The notes under the pieces were generated by a model. The model searched no databases. It saw nothing but the letters and a program-made list of their open reading frames with translations, and was not told the origin of the DNA. A DNA stretch of 50,830 nucleotides from Gammaproteobacteria bacterium (lineage in GTDB: Bacteria; Pseudomonadota; Gammaproteobacteria; GRL18), in the NCBI GenBank assembly GCA_027012135.1, contig JALUZF010000258.1:1-50830 (forward strand), given 5' to 3'. Position numbers and translations under genes: made by a program. Shown here in pieces: positions 1 to 7,292 of the stretch. The first letter of the stretch is position 1, and each line of letters begins with the position of its first letter.

Positions 1-209
1 AGAAGGCGCAACTAAGGGGGGGGGGAGCTGCGCCCTTTTAAAAACCACCAAAGGAGGATGGAGGTATAAAATAACTGCTGTCACATCATGTGAACAGTAA
101 TCAGTTGCATAATAATATACTGATATACCCTATATTTGTCAATGTGGTTTTTAATAAAAAGTGAAATTTATGCTAAATTGATGGGGAATTATAGGGTTTG
201 TCTTACAAA
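1..209. other. Left-edge non-coding stretch
   Basis: I see no gene here. A run of 10 G at 16-25 lies in the loop of a weak hairpin (GGCGCA at 5-10 pairing with TGCGCC at 29-34) followed by CTTTT, which could be the end of a terminator for a gene left of the window. An odd-centred palindrome TCACATCATGTGA at 81-93 resembles a regulator site, but no gene start lies next to it to test this. The rest is AT-rich. Confidence 0.3.
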
Positions 210-352
210 AAGAGCAGCGTTGAGCGAAAAAGTATAAAATCCATTTTTCTTCAGTCAAGCAAAACAAAAAATTTTTTGTATTCACTTGAAGACAAATCTT
301 TTTGCTCTGGCTCTTTCTCAACGCTGAACGCTCAGCGCTCAACGCTGCTCTT
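210..352. repeat. 143-bp inverted-repeat element (heptamer family, copy A)
   Basis: The ends form a 17-bp perfect inverted repeat (210-226 and 336-352, AAGAGCAGCGTTGAGCG and its complement). The interior from 231 closely matches the interior of the element at 4381, beginning with AGTATAAAATCCATTTTTC in both. The right part carries the AACGCTC heptamer. It overlaps the last codons and the TGA stop of the leftward ferredoxin gene. It has the size and structure of a MITE or a structured intergenic repeat, and no transposase is nearby. A clear target duplication is not visible. Confidence 0.75.
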
Positions 353-658
353 CAACATCAACCGTTTAACCACTTCCCCTTTAACCAGATGCTGCTCAAT
401 AATATCATCCAGATCTTCCTCATCTACATAAGTATACCAGGTTTCTTCCGGATAGATGACGATAACCGGGCCTTCGCTGCAGCGGCCGAGACAGCCGGCG
501 CTGTTGATTCTTACCAGGCCTTCACCATGGATACCCAGTTCCTTACAACGGTTTTTAACGTATTTGCGCATTTGGCGGGCATTAAAACGCTGGCAGCAGG
601 CGGAACCGTCTTCGCGGTCATTGGTGCAAAAGAATACGTGTCTGGAGTAATAGGACAT
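332..658 (-). CDS. Thioredoxin-like [2Fe-2S] ferredoxin
   Basis: A 108-residue protein of the Shethna-type, thioredoxin-fold [2Fe-2S] ferredoxin family. It is expected to be a soluble cytoplasmic electron carrier; its partner is not known. The cluster ligands are visible as Cys11, Cys22 (Cys21 is adjacent), Cys56 and Cys60 in the motif AGCLGRCSEGP. The start MSYYSRHVFFC is typical for the family. It is divergent from the neighbouring GlcF-like Fe-S protein, so the two may share redox functions (inference). The final residues, KSSVER and the TGA stop, are encoded inside the inverted-repeat element at 210-352, so the native C-terminus has been replaced or trimmed by the repeat. Family assignment is firm; biological role is open. 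Confidence 0.88.
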   Translation of the reverse strand: MSYYSRHVFFCTNDREDGSACCQRFNARQMRKYVKNRCKELGIHGEGLVRINSAGCLGRCSEGPVIVIYPEETWYTYVDEEDLDDIIEQHLVKGEVVKRLMLKSSVER

Positions 659-749
659 TTTGATCAGGTTTTAGGTTTAGATTTTAAAGGCTGTTATAAT
701 AGCAGACTTTTAGACAGATTTTTGCTAATTATTTAAGCGGATTTTATTT

Positions 750-1922
750 TTGACTGTTCAGAAAACCATTTCTCAGCTGGCTAACCAGTGTGTGCTGTGC
801 GGATTGTGTCTGCCGCATTGTCCTACTTATCAGGTGTTTCATACGGAAAATGAGTCTCCAAGAGGACGAATATCGCTGTTTAAAGCGCTGGCGGACGGTG
901 ATTTACACTTAACGGACGAGCTGTTTGAATCTCTGGATCATTGTCTGGGCTGTCGTGCCTGTGAGCATATGTGTCCTTCTGAAGTGGATTATTCAAAAAT
1001 CAGTGATTTAAGCCGGCAGCAGCTGGCACAGTCGATCCAGATACAGCAGTCTGTTAAACAGAAAGTTGCTGAAACCGTCCTGCAGAAGGCCCCCCTGCGC
1101 TCACTGGCCCGGCTGTCTAACAGGCTTACGGGGCAAAGTTCACTGGAGCAGTACTACCCTGTTGATAATACACTTGGGAAGGTGGCACTGTTTACCGGCT
1201 GTACCGGCGAGTTGTTTGAAACTCAGACGCTGCTGGATGGGATCCGGGTATTAAATGCCTGCGGTTACGAGGTGGTGGTACCTGAAAATCAGCACTGCTG
1301 TGGTGCTATTAAGCGCCGTCAGGGGGATCTGGACGGTATGTATGCACAGATCCATAATAATATTGAAGGCTTTAAACCTTACCTTAAAGATTGTCAGGCC
1401 ATTATCAGTTTAAATAATCACTGTTCCGGACAACTGAAAGAATATGCCCATTTAATGACTGGTTCTGACTGTCATAAGGGTTCTGACAGTCAGGCTATGA
1501 CTGAGCATAGTTTTGATATTATAGCTTTTCTGGCTCAGTCCTTCGAACAGCACAGCCCTGACTTTGTACCGCTTGAGCAGGAAGTTATTCTGCATACTTC
1601 CTGCAGCCTGAAAAATGTCCTGCATGAAGCCCCGCTGCTGGAAAAAGTTCTGGCGGCTATTCCCGAACTGAAAATAAACAGGCTGGATGCAAAGATATGC
1701 TGTGGCGCCGCTGGTAGCTACCGGCTGCGGTATCCGGATATTGCCGGACAGCTGCTGGATAATAAATTACAGCAGATTATGGGATATAATAAGAGTAAGA
1801 TACTGGTTTCTTCCAATCTGGGCTGTTCTCTGCATTATAAGCAGGGGTTGAAAAAACTGGGGCTGAATATTGAGGTGGTGCATCCGGTGGGGTTGTTGGC
1901 GAGGCAGTTGAGGAGCGGTTGA
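750..1922 (+). CDS. glcF: GlcF-like (Fe-S)-binding oxidoreductase subunit
   Basis: A 390-residue protein built like the iron-sulfur subunit of glycolate oxidase: two [4Fe-4S] ferredoxin motifs (CVLCGLCLPHCP near residues 14-25 and CLGCRACEHMCP near 68-79), then two cysteine-rich CCG domains (CCGAIKRRQGD near 188, CCGAAGSYRLRYP near 320). GlcF passes electrons from the flavin subunits GlcD/GlcE to the quinone pool at the membrane. GlcD and GlcE are not in this window, so a related 2-hydroxyacid or lactate dehydrogenase Fe-S subunit is possible. The start is TTG at 750, which places MTVQKTISQLANQCVLC as the N-terminus; no strong ribosome site is seen. The TGA stop (1920-1922) is shared with a TTGAGCG heptamer. 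Of the last 19 codons, 18 end in G or T, unlike the gene body. Confidence 0.85.
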   Translation: MTVQKTISQLANQCVLCGLCLPHCPTYQVFHTENESPRGRISLFKALADGDLHLTDELFESLDHCLGCRACEHMCPSEVDYSKISDLSRQQLAQSIQIQQSVKQKVAETVLQKAPLRSLARLSNRLTGQSSLEQYYPVDNTLGKVALFTGCTGELFETQTLLDGIRVLNACGYEVVVPENQHCCGAIKRRQGDLDGMYAQIHNNIEGFKPYLKDCQAIISLNNHCSGQLKEYAHLMTGSDCHKGSDSQAMTEHSFDIIAFLAQSFEQHSPDFVPLEQEVILHTSCSLKNVLHEAPLLEKVLAAIPELKINRLDAKICCGAAGSYRLRYPDIAGQLLDNKLQQIMGYNKSKILVSSNLGCSLHYKQGLKKLGLNIEVVHPVGLLARQLRSG

Positions 1923-2012
1923 GCGTTGAGAAAGAGCATAGAGTGTTAAGTGTTAAGTGTTAAGTGTTAAGTGTTAAGTGTTAAGTGTTAAGTGTTAAGT
2001 GTTAAGAAAGAG
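1921..2012 (+). repeat. Heptamer array: GAGCGTT plus nine GTGTTAA units
   Basis: One GAGCGTT unit and the joining motif GAGAAAGAGC are followed by nine exact tandem copies of GTGTTAA (1943-2005), then GAAAGAGC again. The array starts inside the glcF stop codon and ends about 35 bp before coq7. There is no inverted right half, so it is a single-orientation copy. TTAAGTG differs from TTGAGCG by two transitions, so the two heptamers probably belong to one family. Confidence 0.9.
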
Positions 2013-2047
2013 CGTAAATGTTTATATGGTTTTGACAAGGGGTTGAT

Positions 2048-2704
2048 ATGGGGTTTGAGCAGCTTAATCGGCAGTTTTCCGGGCTGGATCGGTTTTTGAT
2101 TAATATTGACACTGGGGTGCGGACTTTGTTTGGGGCGCCGGAGGTTACGGAGCGGAGTAATCCGGCGGACAGTCAGCCTGAGGGTGAGTTAAGTGAAGCG
2201 GATCGTAAGCTGGCAGGCAGGCTGATGCGTATTAATCATGCCGGTGAGGTCTCGGCACAGGGGCTGTATCAGGGGCAGGCGCTAACGGCTGAGCTGCCGG
2301 AGGTTCGGGAGCAGATGCAGCGGGCGGCACAGGAAGAAAATGATCACCTGGCCTGGTGTGAATCCCGTTGTCAGGAACTGGGGACCCATGTCAGCTGGTT
2401 GAATCCTTTATGGTATCTGGGTTCGTTGACTATTGGAGCTATTGCCGGCAAGGCCGGGGATAAGTGGAGTCTGGGTTTTGTGGCGGAAACGGAACATCAG
2501 GTGGTACGCCATCTGGATGAACATTTACAGCAGTTGTCCCCGGAGGATCATAAAAGCCGGGCCACTCTGGAACAGATGAAGGTTGATGAGCTGCACCATG
2601 CGACAATTGCTGAGGGTGCGGGCAGTGCAGATTTGCCAACGGCAGTCAGGATGGCAATGAAACTGACCTCTAAAGTCATGACTAAGGGAGCTTATTACCT
2701 GTAG
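2048..2704 (+). CDS. coq7: Coq7-type diiron hydroxylase (demethoxyubiquinone hydroxylase)
   Basis: A 218-residue carboxylate-bridged diiron protein. It hydroxylates 2-octaprenyl-3-methyl-6-methoxy-1,4-benzoquinol (demethoxyubiquinol) late in ubiquinone synthesis and associates peripherally with the inner membrane. Ligands are visible: Glu67 in NHAGE, Glu97-x-x-His100, Glu149 in ETEH, and Glu181-x-x-His184. A hydrophobic surface stretch lies near 118-134. Length matches bacterial Coq7. The ATG at 2048 follows AAGGGG at 2037-2042, a good ribosome site. It is aerobic, so its presence suggests respiration with O2. Codons 2-41 end in G or T in 37 of 40 cases, a bias that fades toward the 3' end; see the finding on strand bias near the repeats. 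Confidence 0.95.
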   Translation: MGFEQLNRQFSGLDRFLINIDTGVRTLFGAPEVTERSNPADSQPEGELSEADRKLAGRLMRINHAGEVSAQGLYQGQALTAELPEVREQMQRAAQEENDHLAWCESRCQELGTHVSWLNPLWYLGSLTIGAIAGKAGDKWSLGFVAETEHQVVRHLDEHLQQLSPEDHKSRATLEQMKVDELHHATIAEGAGSADLPTAVRMAMKLTSKVMTKGAYYL

Positions 2705-2726
2705 ACTTGTAGAGAGTGTGCTGGAA

Positions 2727-3554
2727 TCAGATAAAAAAATCGACAAAAGGCCGAGCCTGCTGCAGGACTGAGGCATTCTGAATTTTCTGATAGCTGTCCT
2801 GTATTGATTTTTCGTTTTGTGAAGCGCTCTGGGCAAGGAAATCGGCCTCAGGAGTATTTTCTGAAACGTATTGTGACTGTTTTTCCCGTGCCTGTTCAGA
2901 CAGTTCCACTCTGGCCTGAGCCTCCATACGTGAGGCTTCAGAGGCTACTGAGCGATCCTGGGCTGAAGGGTCGGCCGGAGCTGTTGCAGCACGGCGGATC
3001 TGCTGGGCTTTTCTGAGATTGGCCTGGGGATCATCAGAGGCTCTTGAGGTATCAATATTAACCTCCCCTCCTACAGCATAGCGTTTACCATCGGGACCGG
3101 TTTCATAGTCAAAACTGGCCCCGCCCCGGGCAAGACCGCCGGCAGCGGATAAGTGCGCCTGTTCATGGGCTTTGACTTCACTATCACGATGTTTAAGCTC
3201 TTCTACCTGCTGCTGTTCCTGTTCGGTAAGTTCTTTTTCTGTATTTTTATTGCGGGTAGCTGAATTGCTATCCTTTACTGGTGATGCCTCTTCCTTAACT
3301 TCCTTTTCAGAGGTTTCCTGGGCCGTTGTTTCTCTGGCTTCATTCTCTGTATCAGTATTTCTGGAAGCAAAATTAGCTGAATTTTGAGCATAGACAAGCC
3401 CCTGCTGTGACAGACTGACTCTGTCAGCATTATTATTGCCACGCCCGGCCTGGCTGAAGCTATTATTTAACGGTAGTGGTGTTGGCTGGTTAAAATAATT
3501 AAACGCATTCAGTGCAGCCGGCTTAGCCATCTGAGATAAGGATAATGCCTGCAT
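2727..3554 (-). CDS. SprA-related putative metalloprotease (PF12118-like)
   Basis: A 275-residue protein with the conserved core of the SprA-related putative metalloprotease family. The region DSEVKAHEQAH contains a zincin-type HExxH motif (His130-Glu131-Gln-Ala-His134), followed by AAGG, GGASFDYETGPDG and YAVGGEVNIDTS, all hallmarks of the family. Residues 60-125 are low-complexity, rich in Glu, Lys, Thr and Gln, and probably disordered. The C-terminal part is Gln/Ala/Glu-rich. No signal peptide or membrane segment is seen. The protease activity is predicted from the motif only, and I do not know its substrate. It is convergent with coq7 (22 bp between stops) and divergent from fabA. Confidence 0.8.
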   Translation of the reverse strand: MQALSLSQMAKPAALNAFNYFNQPTPLPLNNSFSQAGRGNNNADRVSLSQQGLVYAQNSANFASRNTDTENEARETTAQETSEKEVKEEASPVKDSNSATRNKNTEKELTEQEQQQVEELKHRDSEVKAHEQAHLSAAGGLARGGASFDYETGPDGKRYAVGGEVNIDTSRASDDPQANLRKAQQIRRAATAPADPSAQDRSVASEASRMEAQARVELSEQAREKQSQYVSENTPEADFLAQSASQNEKSIQDSYQKIQNASVLQQARPFVDFFI

Positions 3555-3744
3555 AACTGCTTTTTATAAGTCCGCTTTTAAGTACATTGTTTTAATTTAT
3601 ACTGCCTCATAGTGATTGGCGGCCGGTGTTCTCAATACTTTAGTATAAACTTTAAAAATTTTTCTGATCAATTGCAAATGGGAATGGGTATTTATTTCTG
3701 TTAGAATATGGCGGTTTAATGATTTTACAACCAAAAGATTTTTT

Positions 3745-4260
3745 ATGAAAAGACAAAGTTCGTTTAACCGGGAAGAATTACTGCAGTGCGGTCGTGGCGA
3801 AATGTTCGGGCCGGGAAATGCTCAACTGCCCCTGCCGAATATGTTAATGATTGACCGTATTATTGAAATTAATGAAGATGGTGGTGCACACGGCAAAGGT
3901 GAAATTATTGCCGAGCTGGATATTAACCCTGATCTATGGTTTTTTGAATGCCATTTTAAGGGCGATCCCGTTATGCCCGGGTGCCTGGGTCTTGATGCCG
4001 TGTGGCAGCTGATTGGTTTTTACCTCGGCTGGCTGGGCAGCCCCGGCCGCGGTCGGGCACTGGGTGTGGGCGAAGTCAAATTTACCGGCCAGGTATTACC
4101 TACTGCTAAAAAAGTAACCTATAAAATTGATTTAAAACGCGTGATCACCCGCCGCCTGGTCATGGGCATTGGCGATGCAAGCATGTCTGTGGATGGTAAG
4201 GAAATTTATACCATGAAGGATCTACGGGTTGGCTTGTTTACTTCTACGGAGAATTTTTAG
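3745..4260 (+). CDS. fabA: 3-hydroxyacyl-[ACP] dehydratase/isomerase FabA
   Basis: A 171-residue hot-dog fold enzyme that dehydrates beta-hydroxydecanoyl-ACP and isomerises trans-2- to cis-3-decenoyl-ACP, the branch point of anaerobic-type unsaturated fatty acid synthesis. The catalytic pair His70 ([14 protein letters not shown]) and Asp84 (LGLDAVWQ) fall at exactly the E. coli positions, and the length matches. FabB, its usual operon partner, is not downstream. Instead a 15-copy heptamer array begins 6 bp after the TAG stop. An AT-rich leader precedes the ATG, with a possible -10 TAGAAT at 3702-3707 but no convincing -35. Confidence 0.97.
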   Translation: MKRQSSFNREELLQCGRGEMFGPGNAQLPLPNMLMIDRIIEINEDGGAHGKGEIIAELDINPDLWFFECHFKGDPVMPGCLGLDAVWQLIGFYLGWLGSPGRGRALGVGEVKFTGQVLPTAKKVTYKIDLKRVITRRLVMGIGDASMSVDGKEIYTMKDLRVGLFTSTENF

Positions 4261-4266
4261 CAAGCG

Positions 4267-4371
4267 GAGCGTTGAGCGTTGAGCGTTGAGCGTTGAGCGT
4301 TGAGCGTTGAGCGTTGAGCGTTGAGCGTTGAGCGTTGAGCGTTGAGCGTTGAGCGTTGAGCGTTGAGCGTT
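4267..4371 (+). repeat. Perfect tandem array of 15 GAGCGTT heptamers
   Basis: Fifteen exact head-to-tail copies of GAGCGTT (105 bp), followed by a partial GAGC that runs into the 4381 core. It sits between the convergent stops of fabA and ppdK. The perfect homogeneity suggests recent expansion by slippage or continuing homogenisation. On the reverse strand the array has no stop codons and makes a false open frame of a seven-residue periodic peptide. Confidence 0.97.
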
Positions 4372-4497
4372 GAGCAAAAGAGTATAAAATCCATTTTTCC
4401 TGAGTCAAGCAAAATAGCAAAATATTTTGTATTAATTTAAAGATAAATGTTGCTCCGGGTCTTTCTCTGCGCTCAACGCTCAGCGCTACTCTTCTAA
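4372..4497. repeat. Core and right end of inverted-repeat element (copy B)
   Basis: From 4381 the sequence repeats the interior of the 210-352 element (AGTATAAAATCCATTTTTC, then GTCAAGCAAAA, then the TTTGTATT and TCTTTCTC blocks) with scattered substitutions. It ends in inverted heptamers GCGCTCAACGCTCAGCGCT (4469-4487), which pair with the GAGCGTT array on the left. The right end overlaps the TAG stop of ppdK (4486-4488). Transcribed from either side, it could fold into a large hairpin and act as a terminator for the convergent genes. Confidence 0.8.
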
Positions 4498-7242
4498 GGC
4501 TGCATGCGCCGCCGCCAGTCGTGCGATAGGCACCCGTGGCCCCGAACATGAGACATAGTCCAGCCCAATAGTATGGCAGAACTGGATTGAGTCTGGATGG
4601 CCGCCGTGTTCACCGCAGATGCCTATGGACATATCCTTACGGGTTTCACGGCCCCAGTTAACAGCCAGTTCCATCAGTTTGCCAACGCCTTTTCTATCCA
4701 GCACTTCAAAGGGATTGTCCTGCAAGATACCGCGTTCATTGTATAGCGGCAGGAACTTGTTTTCCGCATCTTCCCGGGAGAATGAGAAGGTAGCCTGGCT
4801 CAGATCATTGGTACCGAAGGAGAAAAATTCTGCCACATCGGCCAGTGACTCTGCCCGCATACAGGCACGCACCACTTCCAGCATAGAGCCGAATTTATAG
4901 TTCACCTTAAGATTATAGGTGCGCTCCACTTCCTCATGAATACTATCAGCAAACTTTTTAATGAACTTCAGTTCCTGTACCGTTGAAACCTGCGGGATCA
5001 TGATCTGGGGGTAAACTTCCATTCCCTTGGCCACACATTCAGCGGCCGCTTCCAGAATGGCGCGGATCTGCATGGAATAGATTTCCGGAAAAGTAATGCC
5101 CAGACGGACACCGCGATGACCCAGCATGGGATTGGTTTCATACAGGGCACGGACTTTTTTCAGCATACTCTGCTTTTTAATAATGGCTTCTTCCACCAGA
5201 TCAGGGTTTACCATAGTTGGCAGGGGAACTTTATCAGTGACCCGGCGTCCCTCTCCGCTTTCAAGCAGGTTCATGGTATTGCACAGGACACTGGCACCGG
5301 CTGCCATTTCATGTAAATGCTGCAGCTGTTCAATTTCTTTCTGTAATTGAGGCTCTGAAGGTAAAAACTCGTGAATGGGCGGATCCAGCAGGCGAATAGT
5401 CACCTTACGTGGTGACATCACCTCAAACAGCCCCTTAAAGTCAGCCCGTTGAATAGGCAGCAGGCGGTTCAGTGCTTCCTGACGCTGCAGTTTGTTTTCG
5501 GCCACAATCATTTCAATCACAATAGGCAGACGTTCAGGATCATTAAACATCCGTTCGGTCCGGCACAGACCAATACCCATAGCACCGTATTTAATGGCCC
5601 TGGCCGCATCGGAAGGGGTATCAGCATTAGCCATAACCTTGAGTCGGGCCAGCTCATCGGCCCAGCTTAACAGGGTATTCAGCTCAGTAGTAAATTCGGC
5701 TTCAACCGTGGCAATTTTGCCCTTATAGACATTGCCGCTGGTGCCGTCAATAGTCAGCCAGTCACCTTCCTTGATCACCAGATCGCCGATATTGGCCTGA
5801 CGCAGATTAATATCCACCTGTATGCCTTCTGCACCCGCTACACATGGCTTACCCATGCCCCGGGCCACAACGGCCGCATGGGACGTTTTACCGCCTCGAC
5901 TGGTCAGAATACCCTGGGAAGCAAAAAAGCCGTGAATATCTTCAGGCTTGGTTTCTTCCCGTAACAGGATCACCTGAAAGCCTTCCTTGCCCAGTTGTTC
6001 TGCTTTATCAGCATCAAATATAGCCATACCACTGGCAGCACCGGGAGAAGCCGGCAGGCCCTGGGCAATGGCCTCAATACGCACATCGGGATCCAGGCGG
6101 GGATAAAGCATCTGTTCCAGATGCTGAGGGTTAATGCGCAACAGAGCCTGTTCTTTAGTAAGCAGTCCTTCACGCTCCATTTCCACGGAGGTTCTGACCA
6201 TTGCCGTGGCATTCATTTTACCGTTACGGGTCTGCAGGCAGTATAAAACACCTCGCTCAATGGTAAATTCAAAGTCCTGAACTTCGCAGTAATGGGTCTC
6301 CAGTCTGGAACGCAGTTCTTCCAGCTGCCGGTATATTTCGGGCATTTCACTGGACAGTTGTTCAATGGGCTTGGGCGTTCTGATCCCGGCCACCACATCT
6401 TCACCCTGGGCATTAGTAAGGTACTCACCGTACAGGCGGTTTTCTCCAGTGCCGGGATTACGGGTAAAGGCTACTCCAGTGGCACAGTCATCACCGCGGT
6501 TGCCGAATACCATGGTCACGATATTGACTGCTGTGCCATTAGCCATTTCCGGGGTGATATTAAATTCACGACGATAATCAATCGCCCGTTTACCCATCCA
6601 GGAATTAAATACGGCTTTAATGGCCAGTTCTAACTGCTCATAAGGATCATCGGGAAATTCTCTGCCGGTCTGCTGTTTAACAATATTAAGAAATTCATCG
6701 CAGACCTGCTGTAAATCATCGGCAGATAAACCAATATCTTCCTGAATACCCTTCTGGGTTTTAATGTCAGCAAAAGCCTCATCAAAGGGTTCATCAGCAA
6801 TACCCAGGGCTACTTTGCCGAATAACTGGATAAAACGTCGATAAGCATCATAGGCAAAGCGGGCATCGCCGGTTTGTTCTATTTCACCTTTCAGCGTGTC
6901 CCGATTAAGCCCCAGGTTTAAAATCGTATCCATCATGCCGGGCATGGACATAGCCGAACCGGAACGTACCGAAACCAGCAGGGGATTATCCGGATCGCCG
7001 AATTTTTTACCGGTTTTCTGTTCCAGCTGCTGCATTTGCTCATGAACTTCAGCCATCAGATTTTCCGGCAGTTCACCATTTTCCGAAGCCAGGTATTGCA
7101 GACAGGTTTCAGTGGTAATAACGAAGCCGGGCGGAACATTAAGACCAATCTGGGTCATTTCACAGAGGTTTGCTCCTTTGCCTCCCAGTAAGGCTTTATT
7201 TTTGCCGTCGCCTTCTTCAAATGCATAGACCTGTTTGTTCAT
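4486..7242 (-). CDS. ppdK: Pyruvate, phosphate dikinase
   Basis: A 918-residue enzyme that interconverts pyruvate + ATP + Pi with PEP + AMP + PPi. Domains in order: an N-terminal nucleotide-binding half (GGKGANLCEMT near 21-30), the swivelling phosphohistidine domain with catalytic His455 in GGKTSHAAVVARGMGKPC, and a C-terminal PEP/pyruvate TIM barrel ending in GICGEHGGHP. His455 coincides with the well-studied clostridial enzyme, and the length is normal. It is the last gene of a leftward glgC-GH57-malQ-ppdK run, which suggests it couples glycogen turnover to PEP supply or gluconeogenesis. The ATG follows AAAGGA. Its 3' end touches the repeat element, but the family C-terminal motif is intact, so only the last few residues could be affected. 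Confidence 0.97.
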   Translation of the reverse strand: MNKQVYAFEEGDGKNKALLGGKGANLCEMTQIGLNVPPGFVITTETCLQYLASENGELPENLMAEVHEQMQQLEQKTGKKFGDPDNPLLVSVRSGSAMSMPGMMDTILNLGLNRDTLKGEIEQTGDARFAYDAYRRFIQLFGKVALGIADEPFDEAFADIKTQKGIQEDIGLSADDLQQVCDEFLNIVKQQTGREFPDDPYEQLELAIKAVFNSWMGKRAIDYRREFNITPEMANGTAVNIVTMVFGNRGDDCATGVAFTRNPGTGENRLYGEYLTNAQGEDVVAGIRTPKPIEQLSSEMPEIYRQLEELRSRLETHYCEVQDFEFTIERGVLYCLQTRNGKMNATAMVRTSVEMEREGLLTKEQALLRINPQHLEQMLYPRLDPDVRIEAIAQGLPASPGAASGMAIFDADKAEQLGKEGFQVILLREETKPEDIHGFFASQGILTSRGGKTSHAAVVARGMGKPCVAGAEGIQVDINLRQANIGDLVIKEGDWLTIDGTSGNVYKGKIATVEAEFTTELNTLLSWADELARLKVMANADTPSDAARAIKYGAMGIGLCRTERMFNDPERLPIVIEMIVAENKLQRQEALNRLLPIQRADFKGLFEVMSPRKVTIRLLDPPIHEFLPSEPQLQKEIEQLQHLHEMAAGASVLCNTMNLLESGEGRRVTDKVPLPTMVNPDLVEEAIIKKQSMLKKVRALYETNPMLGHRGVRLGITFPEIYSMQIRAILEAAAECVAKGMEVYPQIMIPQVSTVQELKFIKKFADSIHEEVERTYNLKVNYKFGSMLEVVRACMRAESLADVAEFFSFGTNDLSQATFSFSREDAENKFLPLYNERGILQDNPFEVLDRKGVGKLMELAVNWGRETRKDMSIGICGEHGGHPDSIQFCHTIGLDYVSCSGPRVPIARLAAAHAALEE

Positions 7243-7292
7243 TCCGTTTTTCCTTTGGGGTTTTGAATATTTGGGTTGTTAGATATAAGTGC

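Noticed and set aside
81-93. CRP-like site
   Set aside because: The half-sites are TCACA...TGTGA, the reverse order of a CRP site (TGTGA...TCACA), and spacing is only 3 bp.
198-736. Overlapping plus-strand frames across the ferredoxin
   Set aside because: They run over the repeat element and antisense to the cysteine-motif ferredoxin, and lack protein-like features.
1943-2005. CRISPR-like array
   Set aside because: Units are contiguous heptamers with no spacers, and no cas gene is present.
3666-3710. fabA promoter under a FadR-type site
   Set aside because: Only a TAGAAT-like -10 is seen; no -35 at proper spacing and no recognisable operator.
4244-4549. Open frame with a seven-residue repeat (reverse strand of the GAGCGTT array)
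   Set aside because: The array has no stop codon on that strand, so it is open by chance; it is antisense to gene ends and has no plausible domain.
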